From contig NZ_HG917868.1 in NCBI RefSeq assembly GCF_000577895.1, positions 2,790,001-2,854,000 on the forward strand: 64,000 nt of DNA, written 5' to 3'. The notes under the pieces are model-generated. The model was not told the DNA's origin. It made no database searches and saw only the letters and a program-made list of their open reading frames with translations. Origin of the DNA: Clostridium bornimense (lineage in GTDB: Bacteria; Bacillota; Clostridia; Clostridiales; Clostridiaceae). The translations under genes and the position numbers were made by a program. Every line of letters begins with the position of its first letter. Position 1 is the stretch's first letter. Of the stretch, positions 17,293 to 26,619 are shown in pieces.

Positions 17293-19353
17293 ATGAGAAA
17301 GGAAGCAATTACTTTTAACAATGATCTACCTGTAAAAATATCTTTAGAAAAAATAACTGACTACCCTATTCATTGGCATAATTCTATGGAAATTATTTTT
17401 GTTTTAAAAGGTAGTATTAATGCTATCCTCGAATCTTCTGAGTATGTATTGAAAGAGAAATCTGTTGAAATTATTAATCCTGATGAAGCTCATAAATTTT
17501 ATGCTACAGATGAAGATAATCTAGTTTTAATATTTCATTTTGATCAAAGCTTTTTTGAAAAATATTATCATGACATGGATAATACTTTCTTTTACACAAC
17601 TCTTTCAGAGCCAGATCATCAAGAACAAGAAAGAGATGAAACATTAAGAGAATTATTATCTATTTTAGCTTGTGAACTCATTCAAAAAAACGACAATTAT
17701 GATGATGAAATAGAAAATACTACTGTAAAATTACTATTTCATCTTATAAATAATTTTCACTATTTAATATACGATGATAGCGAAAATAAAGTAAACTCAC
17801 TACAATTTAAAAGATATCATAGAATTACAAAATTTATATATAACAATTACGACAATAAGATTTCCCTTAGCGATATAGCTGAACAAGAATTCTTAAGCTC
17901 CTACTACTTATCTCATGAGATTAAAAATATGAGCGGACTTTCATTTAAAGATTTTCTTAATATGATACGAGTTGATGAGTCTGTTAAACTTTTACTTGGC
18001 ACAGATAAAACAATACTTGATATATCAGAAGAGGTAGGCTTCTCTCATAGTAGATATTATAATAAACATTTTAAAAAGCACTATAAAATTACCCCTCTAC
18101 AATATAGAAAAAAATACTACCTTACACCTGATAAATATGAAGCGGCAAAGAAATTTACGGAGTTACCTCTTTCATCTTCTGTAGATCTTTTATCAAAGTA
18201 TCTAGAAAACTATGAACGTTTTAATTATGAAAATAAAATTATTAAACTATCCATCAATACTGCCGATGAAGGATCTCCTTTATTTCATAGCTGGACTGAA
18301 ATAATAAACCTTGGTGACGCTTTTGAAATTTTAAAGTCAGCTAAACGTTCATATGTAGAAACATTACAAAGTAACATGCATTTTAAATACGGCCTAGTTG
18401 AATATTTATTTCATAAAGATATGAAGATTTATTTTAATGATAATGTAGATTTCTTAAATTGGAATGAAGTTGAGGGACTACTAGATGCTCTTATTAAGCT
18501 AAATATAACTCCAATGATTGTAGTAGATAAGGTTTTTGATAATATAGAATATTTTTCTAAACTATTTAAAAGTTTTCTTTTATACTTTTTCGATTTATAT
18601 GATTATGAAGATATATCTAAATGGAAATTTAGGCCATCTTCAAATCTACCAATTGATTATATTACTAAAACTAATGATATATTAAAAGACTTTAATCTTG
18701 ATAATATGATGGAAGAACCCTTTACTTACGAGGATAAAGTAAGTCATATATATGATTTACCCTTTATGATTCCATATATAATCCATAATTATATTAATAA
18801 TAAACCACTTTATAATATAAAAGCATTTGATGTAGTCGATGAAACTACTCTACTAAACAATGAGTTATTCTTTGGTTACTGTGGTATGCTAACCTTAAAC
18901 GGTATAAGAAAGCCTTCTTATTATGGATTATACTTATTATCTCTACTAGGTGATGAAGTTATTTCCAAAGGTGATGGCTATATTGTTACTAAATCTAATG
19001 AAGATTTTCAAATTTTACTTTATTCTTATGATGAAAACTTATCCTCTTTAAAAGTTAATAAAAATATTACTGACAAGAAAATATCTCTAACTTTATCAAA
19101 TCTAATGTATGATTATAAAGTAACAAAATATGAGATAGGAGAAAAACATGGTTCTTCATATAACCACTGGATCACTATGGGTAAACCAAAACGACTAACT
19201 GATGAAGAATTTCAAATGTTAAATAGAATTTCATTTCCAGATGTAACTTTAAGTTATAGCAAAAAAACTCCACTCCTTAATATGATAATTAGACTTCAAG
19301 GCTACTCAGCGTGTCTAATTTTACTAAAAAAAGTACAAAAGCACCTTTTTTAA
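17293..19353 (+). CDS. AraC-family regulator fused to a GH39-like domain
   Basis: This 686-residue cytoplasmic protein has an N-terminal cupin-like sensing half (NDLPVKISLEKITDYPIHWH near the start), a double helix-turn-helix AraC domain at about residues 170-275 (KISLSDIAEQEFLSSYYLSH and TILDISEEVGFSHSRYYNKH) and a C-terminal region with the GH39 xylosidase fold (ending near WITMGKPKRLTDEE). In such clostridial proteins the hydrolase-like part is thought to sense sugars. The start at 17293 has AAAGGAGG just upstream; the ATG at 17251 does not. It precedes a MATE exporter gene but a terminator lies between them. Confidence 0.87.
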   Translation: MRKEAITFNNDLPVKISLEKITDYPIHWHNSMEIIFVLKGSINAILESSEYVLKEKSVEIINPDEAHKFYATDEDNLVLIFHFDQSFFEKYYHDMDNTFFYTTLSEPDHQEQERDETLRELLSILACELIQKNDNYDDEIENTTVKLLFHLINNFHYLIYDDSENKVNSLQFKRYHRITKFIYNNYDNKISLSDIAEQEFLSSYYLSHEIKNMSGLSFKDFLNMIRVDESVKLLLGTDKTILDISEEVGFSHSRYYNKHFKKHYKITPLQYRKKYYLTPDKYEAAKKFTELPLSSSVDLLSKYLENYERFNYENKIIKLSINTADEGSPLFHSWTEIINLGDAFEILKSAKRSYVETLQSNMHFKYGLVEYLFHKDMKIYFNDNVDFLNWNEVEGLLDALIKLNITPMIVVDKVFDNIEYFSKLFKSFLLYFFDLYDYEDISKWKFRPSSNLPIDYITKTNDILKDFNLDNMMEEPFTYEDKVSHIYDLPFMIPYIIHNYINNKPLYNIKAFDVVDETTLLNNELFFGYCGMLTLNGIRKPSYYGLYLLSLLGDEVISKGDGYIVTKSNEDFQILLYSYDENLSSLKVNKNITDKKISLTLSNLMYDYKVTKYEIGEKHGSSYNHWITMGKPKRLTDEEFQMLNRISFPDVTLSYSKKTPLLNMIIRLQGYSACLILLKKVQKHLF

Positions 19354-19366
19354 GGTGCTTTTTTGT
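19337..19366 (+). terminator. Terminator after the AraC-GH39 gene
   Basis: An 11-bp stem AAAAGCACCTT (19337-19347) with AAGGTGCTTTT (19352-19362) and a T run overlaps the stop codon. Confidence 0.9.
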
Positions 19367-19523
19367 TATATTCATATTTTTAACAAACAATACATTAAGC
19401 AAAAATGTACTTTTTATTCAGCAATGTTGTGAGAGAATTTCCATTTTTTCTTCTATATAATAGTATCATAAAGATTTATTACGTTAAATTTTTAATAATT
19501 ATTATAGATAGGAGGTGAAAGCT

Positions 19524-20942
19524 ATGGAAATTAAAGAGAATTTAAAAGATGGTAACAAAGCCTTCGAAGAAGGTAGTGTGTCAAAAGTACTTTTTAAATT
19601 TGCATTACCTATAGTCATTGCTTTATTAGTATCAGAACTATACAATATGGTAGATTCCTTATACATCGGACAAGTTGTCGGTGCTAATGGTATTGGTGCT
19701 CTTACTATAGCTTTCCCAATTCAAAGACTCTTTTTAGCAATAGCGATGCTCGTATCAGTAGGTGCATCTACTGCTGTTGCAAAAGCTTCTGGGGAAGGGG
19801 ACCTAAAAAAAATACAAAAAATTATACCAACAGCTATAACATTAGTTACAATGTTATCTGTCTTAGTACTTTGTAGTATATACTTATTTCAAGATAAAAT
19901 ACTGATAAGCCTTGGCGCTAGTTCTAATACTCTTAATTATGCGAAGACATATGTTTCAATTATATTGATTGGACTTATTTTCAATGGATTTACTCTAGTT
20001 GTATCATATATACTTACAGCTCTAGGTAATTCTAAAATAACATTAATCAGTACTAGTATTGGTGCTATAGCAAATATAATAATTGATTATATCTTAATAG
20101 TTATGTTTGATTTTGGCATAGCTGGTGCAGCTATTTCTACCGCCGTTTCTCAATTAATATCAGCAGTATATGCATTCTATCAATATAAAAAAGCTGTAAA
20201 AGGTTTAACTATTAGTTTTTCCCTAAAAAACCTACAACCTTCAATGGCTTTAACTATGATATGTGTTGGATTCTCAACATTTGTTATCGAAATATCTGAT
20301 GCTGTAGTATCAGTTATTCTTAACAATCTATTATTCTCTAGTGGTGGCGATGTAGCTATTGTTACTATAGGTCTTATAACAAGAGTTTCAATGTTTTTAT
20401 TTGTAACAGTTATAGGTTTCTCATCTGCTATGCAACCAATGGCAGCATATAACTATGGTGCTAAAAACTTCACTAGATTATATGAAATTATTCGAAAATC
20501 AATTATCGATGTAACTGTGACAACTTCAATAGTTTGGTTCTTAATTATGCTATTTACAAAAGAAATAATGAGCTTATTTGTTACAGATCCTGCGATAATA
20601 GAAACTGTAGTTCCTGCATTTAGAACCGTAGTATCAGTATTTCCTATAATCGGAGTATACTATGTAGCAATATACTATTATCAAGCTATGGGTAATGTAA
20701 AAAGTTCTTTCTTATTATCAATATATAGACAAATAATAGTATTTATACCACTTGTGTTTATATTAGTAAAAGTTTTTAATCTTGGAGTTTTTGGTGCTTG
20801 GATTTCATTTCCTATTTCAGATGCTATTTCCTTTATAACTTCATTGTTTTATGTTAGAAAAGCATATAGTTCTATTGATGACATGATTGAAACTGAAAAG
20901 GTAAAGAAAAAATTACGTAAAACAGCTATCGCAACCATGTAA
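19524..20942 (+). CDS. MATE-family multidrug exporter
   Basis: This 472-residue integral membrane protein has about twelve hydrophobic segments and MATE hallmarks such as ALPIVIALLVSELYNMVDSL (about residues 27-46) and the repeated half with GFSSAMQPMAAYNYGAKN. It should expel cationic drugs or metabolites using a Na+ or H+ gradient. The start is the ATG at 19524; the upstream GTG at 19515 is part of the GGAGGTGA ribosome site. It is a single-gene unit ended by a bidirectional terminator. The substrate is unknown. Confidence 0.93.
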   Translation: MEIKENLKDGNKAFEEGSVSKVLFKFALPIVIALLVSELYNMVDSLYIGQVVGANGIGALTIAFPIQRLFLAIAMLVSVGASTAVAKASGEGDLKKIQKIIPTAITLVTMLSVLVLCSIYLFQDKILISLGASSNTLNYAKTYVSIILIGLIFNGFTLVVSYILTALGNSKITLISTSIGAIANIIIDYILIVMFDFGIAGAAISTAVSQLISAVYAFYQYKKAVKGLTISFSLKNLQPSMALTMICVGFSTFVIEISDAVVSVILNNLLFSSGGDVAIVTIGLITRVSMFLFVTVIGFSSAMQPMAAYNYGAKNFTRLYEIIRKSIIDVTVTTSIVWFLIMLFTKEIMSLFVTDPAIIETVVPAFRTVVSVFPIIGVYYVAIYYYQAMGNVKSSFLLSIYRQIIVFIPLVFILVKVFNLGVFGAWISFPISDAISFITSLFYVRKAYSSIDDMIETEKVKKKLRKTAIATM

Positions 20943-20960
20943 TTTACAAAAATATATAAC

Positions 20961-20990
20961 AAAAGAGACTGTTTTTTAACAGTCTCTTTT
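20961..20990. terminator. Bidirectional terminator between MATE and the lipoprotein gene
   Basis: A 13-bp perfect stem AAAAGAGACTGTT (20961-20973) with AACAGTCTCTTTT (20978-20990) has a 4-base loop and serves the converging genes. Confidence 0.9.
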
Positions 20991-20997
20991 ATCGTAT

Positions 20998-21654
20998 CTA
21001 ATTCCATTCTTCTTTATTATTGATACCAATACCTGAATCATCAAGTTTTATAGTATAAATATGTTTGAATTGCTTGTCTTGAAAATTAGCATCATTACCT
21101 TCTTTAACTTGCAGATTTTCAACAACATATATTTTATAAGTTTTATTATCAACTTCTTTTATTTGATCAATACTATAATTCAACAAATTATACTTTACAT
21201 TATTATTATACGAACTTTCTATAGCTTCTTTTTGTTTCATGTAGAAATTACTATCTTGTATTATCATACTAGAAACAATAGAAAAATCTCCATTATTATT
21301 AGCATCTACTACTAATTGTTCATAATTTGATATTAATTCTTCTATATAAAAGTTGCTAGGTCTGGCATTAGAATTATCTCCTGCTGAATTTACTAATGTA
21401 TTCTCTATAATAATATTTTCTTGCTCTTTAGAACTTGTTTCAGTATTATCACTTTTACTATCAGATTCTTCGCTTACATCTGTATCAGAATCTTCATTCA
21501 AAGATTCTTCCTCTTTTGAATCATCTTCTTTGCTTTCTTCTACTTTCGGTTTACTAGAAGTAGTGTTCTTTTTAGATGATTCTTTACCACATGCAGTTAA
21601 AGTAACTGATATTAAAAATATAGAAATTAAGGCAATAAAAAATTTCTTTTTCAT
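20998..21654 (-). CDS. Lipoprotein with acidic linker and NTF2-like C-terminal domain
   Basis: This 218-residue predicted lipoprotein has a signal peptide ending in LTAC (Cys about residue 22). A long Ser/Glu/Asp-rich linker (about 25-80) follows and would keep the domain away from the membrane. The C-terminal domain (about 100-218) has ISNYEQLVVDANNNGDFSIV and KYNLLNYSIDQIKEVDNKTY, resembling the NTF2-like domain of TcaA-type proteins. It starts 20 bases after the lysozyme-like gene, so the two are probably one operon acting at the cell surface. Confidence 0.7.
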   Translation of the reverse strand: MKKKFFIALISIFLISVTLTACGKESSKKNTTSSKPKVEESKEDDSKEEESLNEDSDTDVSEESDSKSDNTETSSKEQENIIIENTLVNSAGDNSNARPSNFYIEELISNYEQLVVDANNNGDFSIVSSMIIQDSNFYMKQKEAIESSYNNNVKYNLLNYSIDQIKEVDNKTYKIYVVENLQVKEGNDANFQDKQFKHIYTIKLDDSGIGINNKEEWN

Positions 21655-21674
21655 AAACTTACCTCACTAAATGA

Positions 21675-24083
21675 TTATTGTTCTAACATTTTTAATGCAT
21701 CATTTTTTTCATTTTCAAATCTCTTTTTTACAGCTTCTTGAACTTCTTTACTACTGCTATAAAAATACTTGTCCACCTTCGAACGTTCGTCATATATTGC
21801 AATAATCAGATCCCTTTCACTTCGATCTAATCCAACCGTTTTAAATATATTAACAGCTCCACTTGCACCATGTTGAACCGATGTAGACCATAATACATTT
21901 TTTAAAGCCCATGAATGTTCTTCAATATTAAAGTTATAATTCTTTAATAAACTCGCTGCTGATACATCATAATATGTCATCTTTATATACTGTCTTTGTA
22001 ATTCTAAAAACCCATCTCTATCATTTTTAGCTATATTTCTCCACGTATTATCAAAATTTGTTCCAAATTTATTGCCATCTGATTGCTTTGCTGCAGATAG
22101 CTCATTATAATAATATGCATTCTTAGTTTTAAGGAAACTTAAAAACTTATCTACAGACCCCATATTAGAGGCTAATTGCCATGCTCCATATGACTTTCCT
22201 CCTATATCACCAACACCTGTAGATATAGTACCTGGTTCCCCATTAGATTCATATTTTGCAGATAATTCTCCTAATTTTTCTTCGGCATATTTAGATTCAA
22301 GACCATCACCTGATCCAATATATCTTAACTGTTGAATAGTTGTTGCTGAATTACCTTGTCTATTTATAGCATATATATTAATTTTATCACCTGATAATAA
22401 TACCATTTGAGTATTTTTATCTCTTTTTTCCATTGGTGTAGATGATTTTAGTAAATATGATTGAAATCTATCTTTACCATTTAATACATATAACTCTATA
22501 CCATTTTTACCTTGTTTATTCATACAATATAAATCAATTGTCCCATCATTATTGTAATCACTCAAACCAAATTCAACATCTTCACTCGCACTTGGAAACA
22601 CTGTTCTTATTTGAAGAAGAAACTTTTGATATCTTTCAGCTCCACTTAATATATGAACTTCTGTTTTTCCACCAGCTTGCTTTTTCATCCAATATATATC
22701 AGGAACATTATCTCCATTATAGTCTCCAATTTGAAAATTAGAATCTAAATTTGTTGATTCTATTGGTAATACAATTTGTAATAAGAAAGATTGAAATTTA
22801 TTACTTCCATCTAATATATGAACTTCCGTTCTATTTCCAGCATGTTTTTTTATCCAATACAAATCAAGTATTCCATCTTTATTATAATCTGCTACTCTAA
22901 ATTCAGAATTTTCGTCTGTTGCTTCTATAGGCAATCTCACATTAAGTAAAAAAGACTGATATTTATTTGCACCATTTAAGATGTGCATCTCACCTTTTCC
23001 AGCCACAGCCTTTTTTATAACAAAAACGTCTGGGATAGTGTTTTTGTTAAAATCTCCAACTGCAAATACAGAATTTTCATTGGTTAGTTCTAATGCTGTA
23101 TCTATATTAAATCCTAACTCAATTTGATTATTACTAAGGTCTTCTATTATCTGATCTTGTCCTTGACCATTCTCTTCCCCTTCTATTCTATGAATTTCTG
23201 TATTAGTTGCTCCCAATTTCTTTACTGCATATAAATTAAGTTTACCAGTTCCAACCAAAAATTGCGTATTGTTGTCTGTCTTTTCCATTACAGTACCTAT
23301 TTCTAGTGAAAATGATTGATATTTATTACCTCCATCCAACACATGAACTTCTGTATTAGACGCTCCTTGCTTATTAATACAATAAACATCCGGCACATTA
23401 TCAGAATTATAATCACTTATACCAAATTCCCAATTAGATCCTACTTCTCCTAATGCTGTTCTAATTTGAAGTAAAAACTTAGAATATCCTGTTGCTGCAT
23501 TCAATACATGAATTTCAGTTTTTCCTGATACTTTTTTCTTTATGCAATATAAATCTACTTTTCCATCTTTGTTGTAATCCCCTAATTGAAAATCAACATT
23601 TTCATCTGTTTCTTCTATCGGTAATCTTACTTGTAATAAAAATGAAGAGAAATTTTTACTTCCGTCCATAATATGAACTTCAGTTCTTCCTAATACTTTT
23701 TTCTTTATACAGAATAAGTCATTAACTCCATCTCCATTATAATCCCCGACTCTAAAAGAAACATTTGAATCGGTTTCCTCAATTGGAAGTCTTAAATGTG
23801 TTAAAAAAGATTGATAATTATTTGCAGCATTTAAAACATGTAATTCTGATTTTCCTGCTACTTTCTTTTTAATTATGTATAAATCTTCTTTACCATCATT
23901 ATTATAATCCCCTATCTGAAACTCAGTGTTTTCATTCGTTTTCTCTAAAGCAGTTGATATATGAGCTGTCCACTTTGTTTTTTCTATACCTGATGCCTTT
24001 ACATTTAGATTTAGATTTAATAAAAAAACAATACATGCTAGCGGAATTCCAAGATATTTTACCTTACCGCTTTTTATTTTCAT
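21675..24083 (-). CDS. Secreted FG-GAP repeat protein with lysozyme-like domain
   Basis: The 802-residue protein has a signal peptide (cleavage near VKA at residues 28-30), ten FG-GAP-like units of about 54 residues (about 48-586) and a C-terminal lysozyme-like domain of the VgrG-related/endolysin type (about 600-802; AKYESNGEPGTISTGVGD, then SYGAWQLASNMG, then LWSTSVQHG). Eight units carry a DYNxDGxxD-type Ca-binding loop; units 5 and 10 have lost it. Units 1-5 and 6-10 match in order and are joined by a Gln/Glu/Asp-rich linker at 300-325. It probably binds and cuts peptidoglycan outside the cell. A GGAGAAGG site precedes the ATG. Confidence 0.85.
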   Translation of the reverse strand: MKIKSGKVKYLGIPLACIVFLLNLNLNVKASGIEKTKWTAHISTALEKTNENTEFQIGDYNNDGKEDLYIIKKKVAGKSELHVLNAANNYQSFLTHLRLPIEETDSNVSFRVGDYNGDGVNDLFCIKKKVLGRTEVHIMDGSKNFSSFLLQVRLPIEETDENVDFQLGDYNKDGKVDLYCIKKKVSGKTEIHVLNAATGYSKFLLQIRTALGEVGSNWEFGISDYNSDNVPDVYCINKQGASNTEVHVLDGGNKYQSFSLEIGTVMEKTDNNTQFLVGTGKLNLYAVKKLGATNTEIHRIEGEENGQGQDQIIEDLSNNQIELGFNIDTALELTNENSVFAVGDFNKNTIPDVFVIKKAVAGKGEMHILNGANKYQSFLLNVRLPIEATDENSEFRVADYNKDGILDLYWIKKHAGNRTEVHILDGSNKFQSFLLQIVLPIESTNLDSNFQIGDYNGDNVPDIYWMKKQAGGKTEVHILSGAERYQKFLLQIRTVFPSASEDVEFGLSDYNNDGTIDLYCMNKQGKNGIELYVLNGKDRFQSYLLKSSTPMEKRDKNTQMVLLSGDKINIYAINRQGNSATTIQQLRYIGSGDGLESKYAEEKLGELSAKYESNGEPGTISTGVGDIGGKSYGAWQLASNMGSVDKFLSFLKTKNAYYYNELSAAKQSDGNKFGTNFDNTWRNIAKNDRDGFLELQRQYIKMTYYDVSAASLLKNYNFNIEEHSWALKNVLWSTSVQHGASGAVNIFKTVGLDRSERDLIIAIYDERSKVDKYFYSSSKEVQEAVKKRFENEKNDALKMLEQ

Positions 24084-24273
24084 ATCCTTCTCCTTTATAT
24101 TTGATTTTGAGACTATATTTAATATAATATCATATTTTTATAAAAAATGCTTCGTTTTTTCAAATTAAAACAAAGTTATAGGAACTTTTTATTTTATATG
24201 ATAAAAAATATATCAATAAATCGTTTTTTTACATTAAATAAAATTATTGACATGCCAGTATTTTACGCGATAC

Positions 24274-24327
24274 CACTAAAAAATTAAAAGATGATTTCTG
24301 ATTAATACAAAAATCATCTTTTTAGTG
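24274..24327 (-). terminator. Terminator after proC
   Basis: A nested hairpin has an outer stem CACTAAA (24274-24280) with TTTAGTG (24321-24327) and an inner stem AAAAGATGATTT (24286-24297) with AAATCATCTTTT, beyond the proC stop at 24397. In the rest of the 24084-24396 gap I see only AT-rich DNA that should hold the promoter of the lysozyme-like gene; no promoter was convincing. Confidence 0.75.
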
Positions 24328-24396
24328 ATTATAATAATTATTTTAAATTATTATAAAAATATTAAAATTTATAATTTATTCAAACAGTAATTGTAA

Positions 24397-25197
24397 TTAC
24401 ATATTTCTATTCTTTTCCGCAGCTTTATGTACAGCTTCAATAACAGTTCCTCTAAAATTATTCTTTTCCAATGCATATACAGCTTCTATTGTTGTTCCAG
24501 CTGGAGAACATACATTATCTTTTAACTTTCCTGGATGATCTCCTGTCTCTAATACCATTTTTGCAGATCCAAGTACAGCCTGTGCTGCCATTTTAATTGC
24601 TTTATCTCTTGGCAACCCTTCTAATACTGCTCCATCTGCTAAAGCTTCAATAAACATATATACAAAAGCTGGAGATGATCCTGAGACTCCAACAACAGCA
24701 TCTATAAGATTTTCAGTAACTACTTCTGCCACCCCAAATGATGAAAACATATCTACAATTTCTTTAAATTCTTCTTCTGTTACATTTTTATTCTTACATA
24801 AAGCACTAGCACCTTCACCTACTAAAGCTGGTGTATTTGGCATTACTCTTACTATCTTTTTATCATCGTCAAGTAGTGCTTGTAACATTTTAATATCTAC
24901 ACCGGCTGCTATAGAAACTATAGTTTGTTTATTAGTTATCACATTTTTAACATCAGCTAATAGACTTTTAATATGTTGAGGTTTTACACATAATACTATT
25001 ATATCTGCAAAATTTACTGCTTCATTATTATCATTAGATATTGAAATTCCTAACGTTTCCTTTATATAATTAGTTTTATTAACATCAAAGTCTGTCGCCA
25101 TTACATTACGAGGGTCAACTAGGTTTGCTTTTATTACTCCATTTATTATTGCTTGAGCCATATTTCCGCAACCTAAAAAAGATATTTTTTTATTCAT
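24397..25197 (-). CDS. proC: Pyrroline-5-carboxylate reductase
   Basis: ProC reduces pyrroline-5-carboxylate to proline with NAD(P)H. The 266-residue protein begins KKISFLGCGNMAQAIINGV (Rossmann loop) and contains LCVKPQHI, VRVMPNTPALVGEGA and the C-terminal signature around SPAGTTIEAVYALE. The start at 25197 has a GTGGAGC site; the frame extends 55 codons further upstream into proB's promoter region without conservation. It is divergent from proB, with a 102-base shared control region. Confidence 0.96.
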   Translation of the reverse strand: MNKKISFLGCGNMAQAIINGVIKANLVDPRNVMATDFDVNKTNYIKETLGISISNDNNEAVNFADIIVLCVKPQHIKSLLADVKNVITNKQTIVSIAAGVDIKMLQALLDDDKKIVRVMPNTPALVGEGASALCKNKNVTEEEFKEIVDMFSSFGVAEVVTENLIDAVVGVSGSSPAFVYMFIEALADGAVLEGLPRDKAIKMAAQAVLGSAKMVLETGDHPGKLKDNVCSPAGTTIEAVYALEKNNFRGTVIEAVHKAAEKNRNM

Positions 25198-25250
25198 ATT
25201 GCTCCACACTCTTTCTCTTATTTTTAAGTAAATTATATAACTAATATTAT

Positions 25251-25278
25251 TTGAAGACAATACATGGTATTCTATATT
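25251..25278 (+). promoter_or_regulatory. Candidate promoter of proB
   Basis: TTGAAG (25251-25256) and TATATT (25273-25278) are separated by 16 bases, 22 bases ahead of the proB ATG. It is a moderate match to the sigma-A consensus. Confidence 0.5.
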
Positions 25279-25299
25279 TATAGAAGGGATGATTTTAAA

Positions 25300-26412
25300 A
25301 TGAATTATGTAAAAGATGTTAAAAAAGTTGTAGTTAAAGTTGGTTCCTCTTCTTTGACTCATAAAACAGGATTACTTAACTTAAGTGCCATAGATCATTT
25401 AGTCAGGGATCTTTCTAATATTCATAATAGAGGAATAGAGGTTGTTTTAGTATCATCTGGTGCAATAAGTGCCGGTATGGGACGTCTAGGATTTAAAGAA
25501 AAGCCTAATACTATTCCTGAAAAGCAAGCTTGCGCTGCTGTTGGTCAAGTTAGATTAATACATACTTATGATAAATTATTTGCAGAATACGGAAAAATAT
25601 CATCTCAGATATTATTTAATAGAGATGATATGTCTGATAGAGTAAGATTTTTAAATGCAAGAAATACCTTCTTTTCATTATTGAAACTAGGTGTTATTCC
25701 TATAGTAAATGAAAATGATGCCTTGACTGTAGATGAAATTAAATTTGGTGACAATGATACTCTTTCTGCTATGGTATCTTCACTAGTTGAAGCTGACTTA
25801 CTTATAATACTATCTGATATTGATGGGCTATTTGATTCTAACCCTAAGGATAATCCGAATGCTAGACTAATAAAAGTTGTAGATGAAATAACTGAAGATA
25901 TTGAAAATATGGCCGGTGGTGCTGGATCTGCTATCGGCACTGGTGGTATGGCTACAAAAATTAAGGCTGGTAAAATCGCTACCACTTCTGGTACATCTAT
26001 GATAATTGCTAATAGTGATGAACGTAATGTAATAACTAGAATTTTTGATGGCGAACAACTTGGTACTTATTTTAGAGCATCTTCTAAACCTATGCATAGT
26101 AAAAAGCATTGGTTAGCTTATGAAACTAAAACTCAAGGTGAAATAATAATAGATGACGGAGCTGTAGTTGCTCTTAGAGAGCATAATAGCCTGTTACCAA
26201 AAGGTATATTAAATGTTACTGGTAATTTTGTTGAAGGTGATGTAGTGTCTATTCTATCTACTTCTAAAGAAAAAATAGCTAATGGCATTGTTAACTATTC
26301 TTCTAATGAAATTTTATTAATTAAAGGTAATGATACATCTGAAATAAATAGATTACTTGGTTATAAAAACTTTGATGAAATCATACATATTAACAATATG
26401 GTATTACTATAA
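25300..26412 (+). CDS. proB: Glutamate 5-kinase with PUA domain
   Basis: ProB phosphorylates glutamate to start proline synthesis. The 370-residue protein has an amino-acid kinase domain ([10 protein letters not shown] near the N-terminus, [43 protein letters not shown]) and a C-terminal PUA domain (about 275-365). The start at 25300 follows AAGGGATG at 25284-25291; the longer frame from 25264 lacks a ribosome site. proA, usually next to proB, is not in the window. The next gene is an unrelated PTS component with its own promoter. Confidence 0.96.
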   Translation: MNYVKDVKKVVVKVGSSSLTHKTGLLNLSAIDHLVRDLSNIHNRGIEVVLVSSGAISAGMGRLGFKEKPNTIPEKQACAAVGQVRLIHTYDKLFAEYGKISSQILFNRDDMSDRVRFLNARNTFFSLLKLGVIPIVNENDALTVDEIKFGDNDTLSAMVSSLVEADLLIILSDIDGLFDSNPKDNPNARLIKVVDEITEDIENMAGGAGSAIGTGGMATKIKAGKIATTSGTSMIIANSDERNVITRIFDGEQLGTYFRASSKPMHSKKHWLAYETKTQGEIIIDDGAVVALREHNSLLPKGILNVTGNFVEGDVVSILSTSKEKIANGIVNYSSNEILLIKGNDTSEINRLLGYKNFDEIIHINNMVLL

Positions 26413-26448
26413 TTAACTATATGTTTACACATTTCGTATAATTTTGTA

Positions 26449-26477
26449 TTGACTATATTGTAATTTATGTGTAAAAT
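26449..26477 (+). promoter_or_regulatory. Promoter of the EIIA-Glc gene
   Basis: TTGACT (26449-26454) and TAAAAT (26472-26477) are separated by 17 bases, upstream of the RAT and terminator. Transcription should start near 26484. Confidence 0.8.
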
Positions 26478-26485
26478 TTTTTATG

Positions 26486-26545
26486 ACGTGTTACATGTGA
26501 TGATGGCATGAGTTTACCATTAAATGGCAACTCATGTCTTTTTGT
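26486..26545 (+). promoter_or_regulatory. RAT antiterminator overlapping an attenuator (GlcT/LicT type)
   Basis: Between promoter and gene lies ACGTGTTACATGTG followed by ATGATGGCATGAGT (26486-26513). This matches the ribonucleic antiterminator pattern GTTAC-N-GGCA bound by BglG/GlcT-family regulators. Its 3' part is also the left arm of a terminator: GGCATGAGTT (26505-26514) pairs with AACTCATGTC (26529-26538) and a T run follows. Known systems of this kind read through when the regulator is active, so glucose-responsive antitermination is the likely mode. The regulator gene is not in the window. Confidence 0.78.
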
Positions 26546-26619
26546 TTTAATATAAAAGCATAATATAATTATCACTGTACAAAACTAGAGAATGAATTAA
26601 TATTTTAGGAGGTATATAT

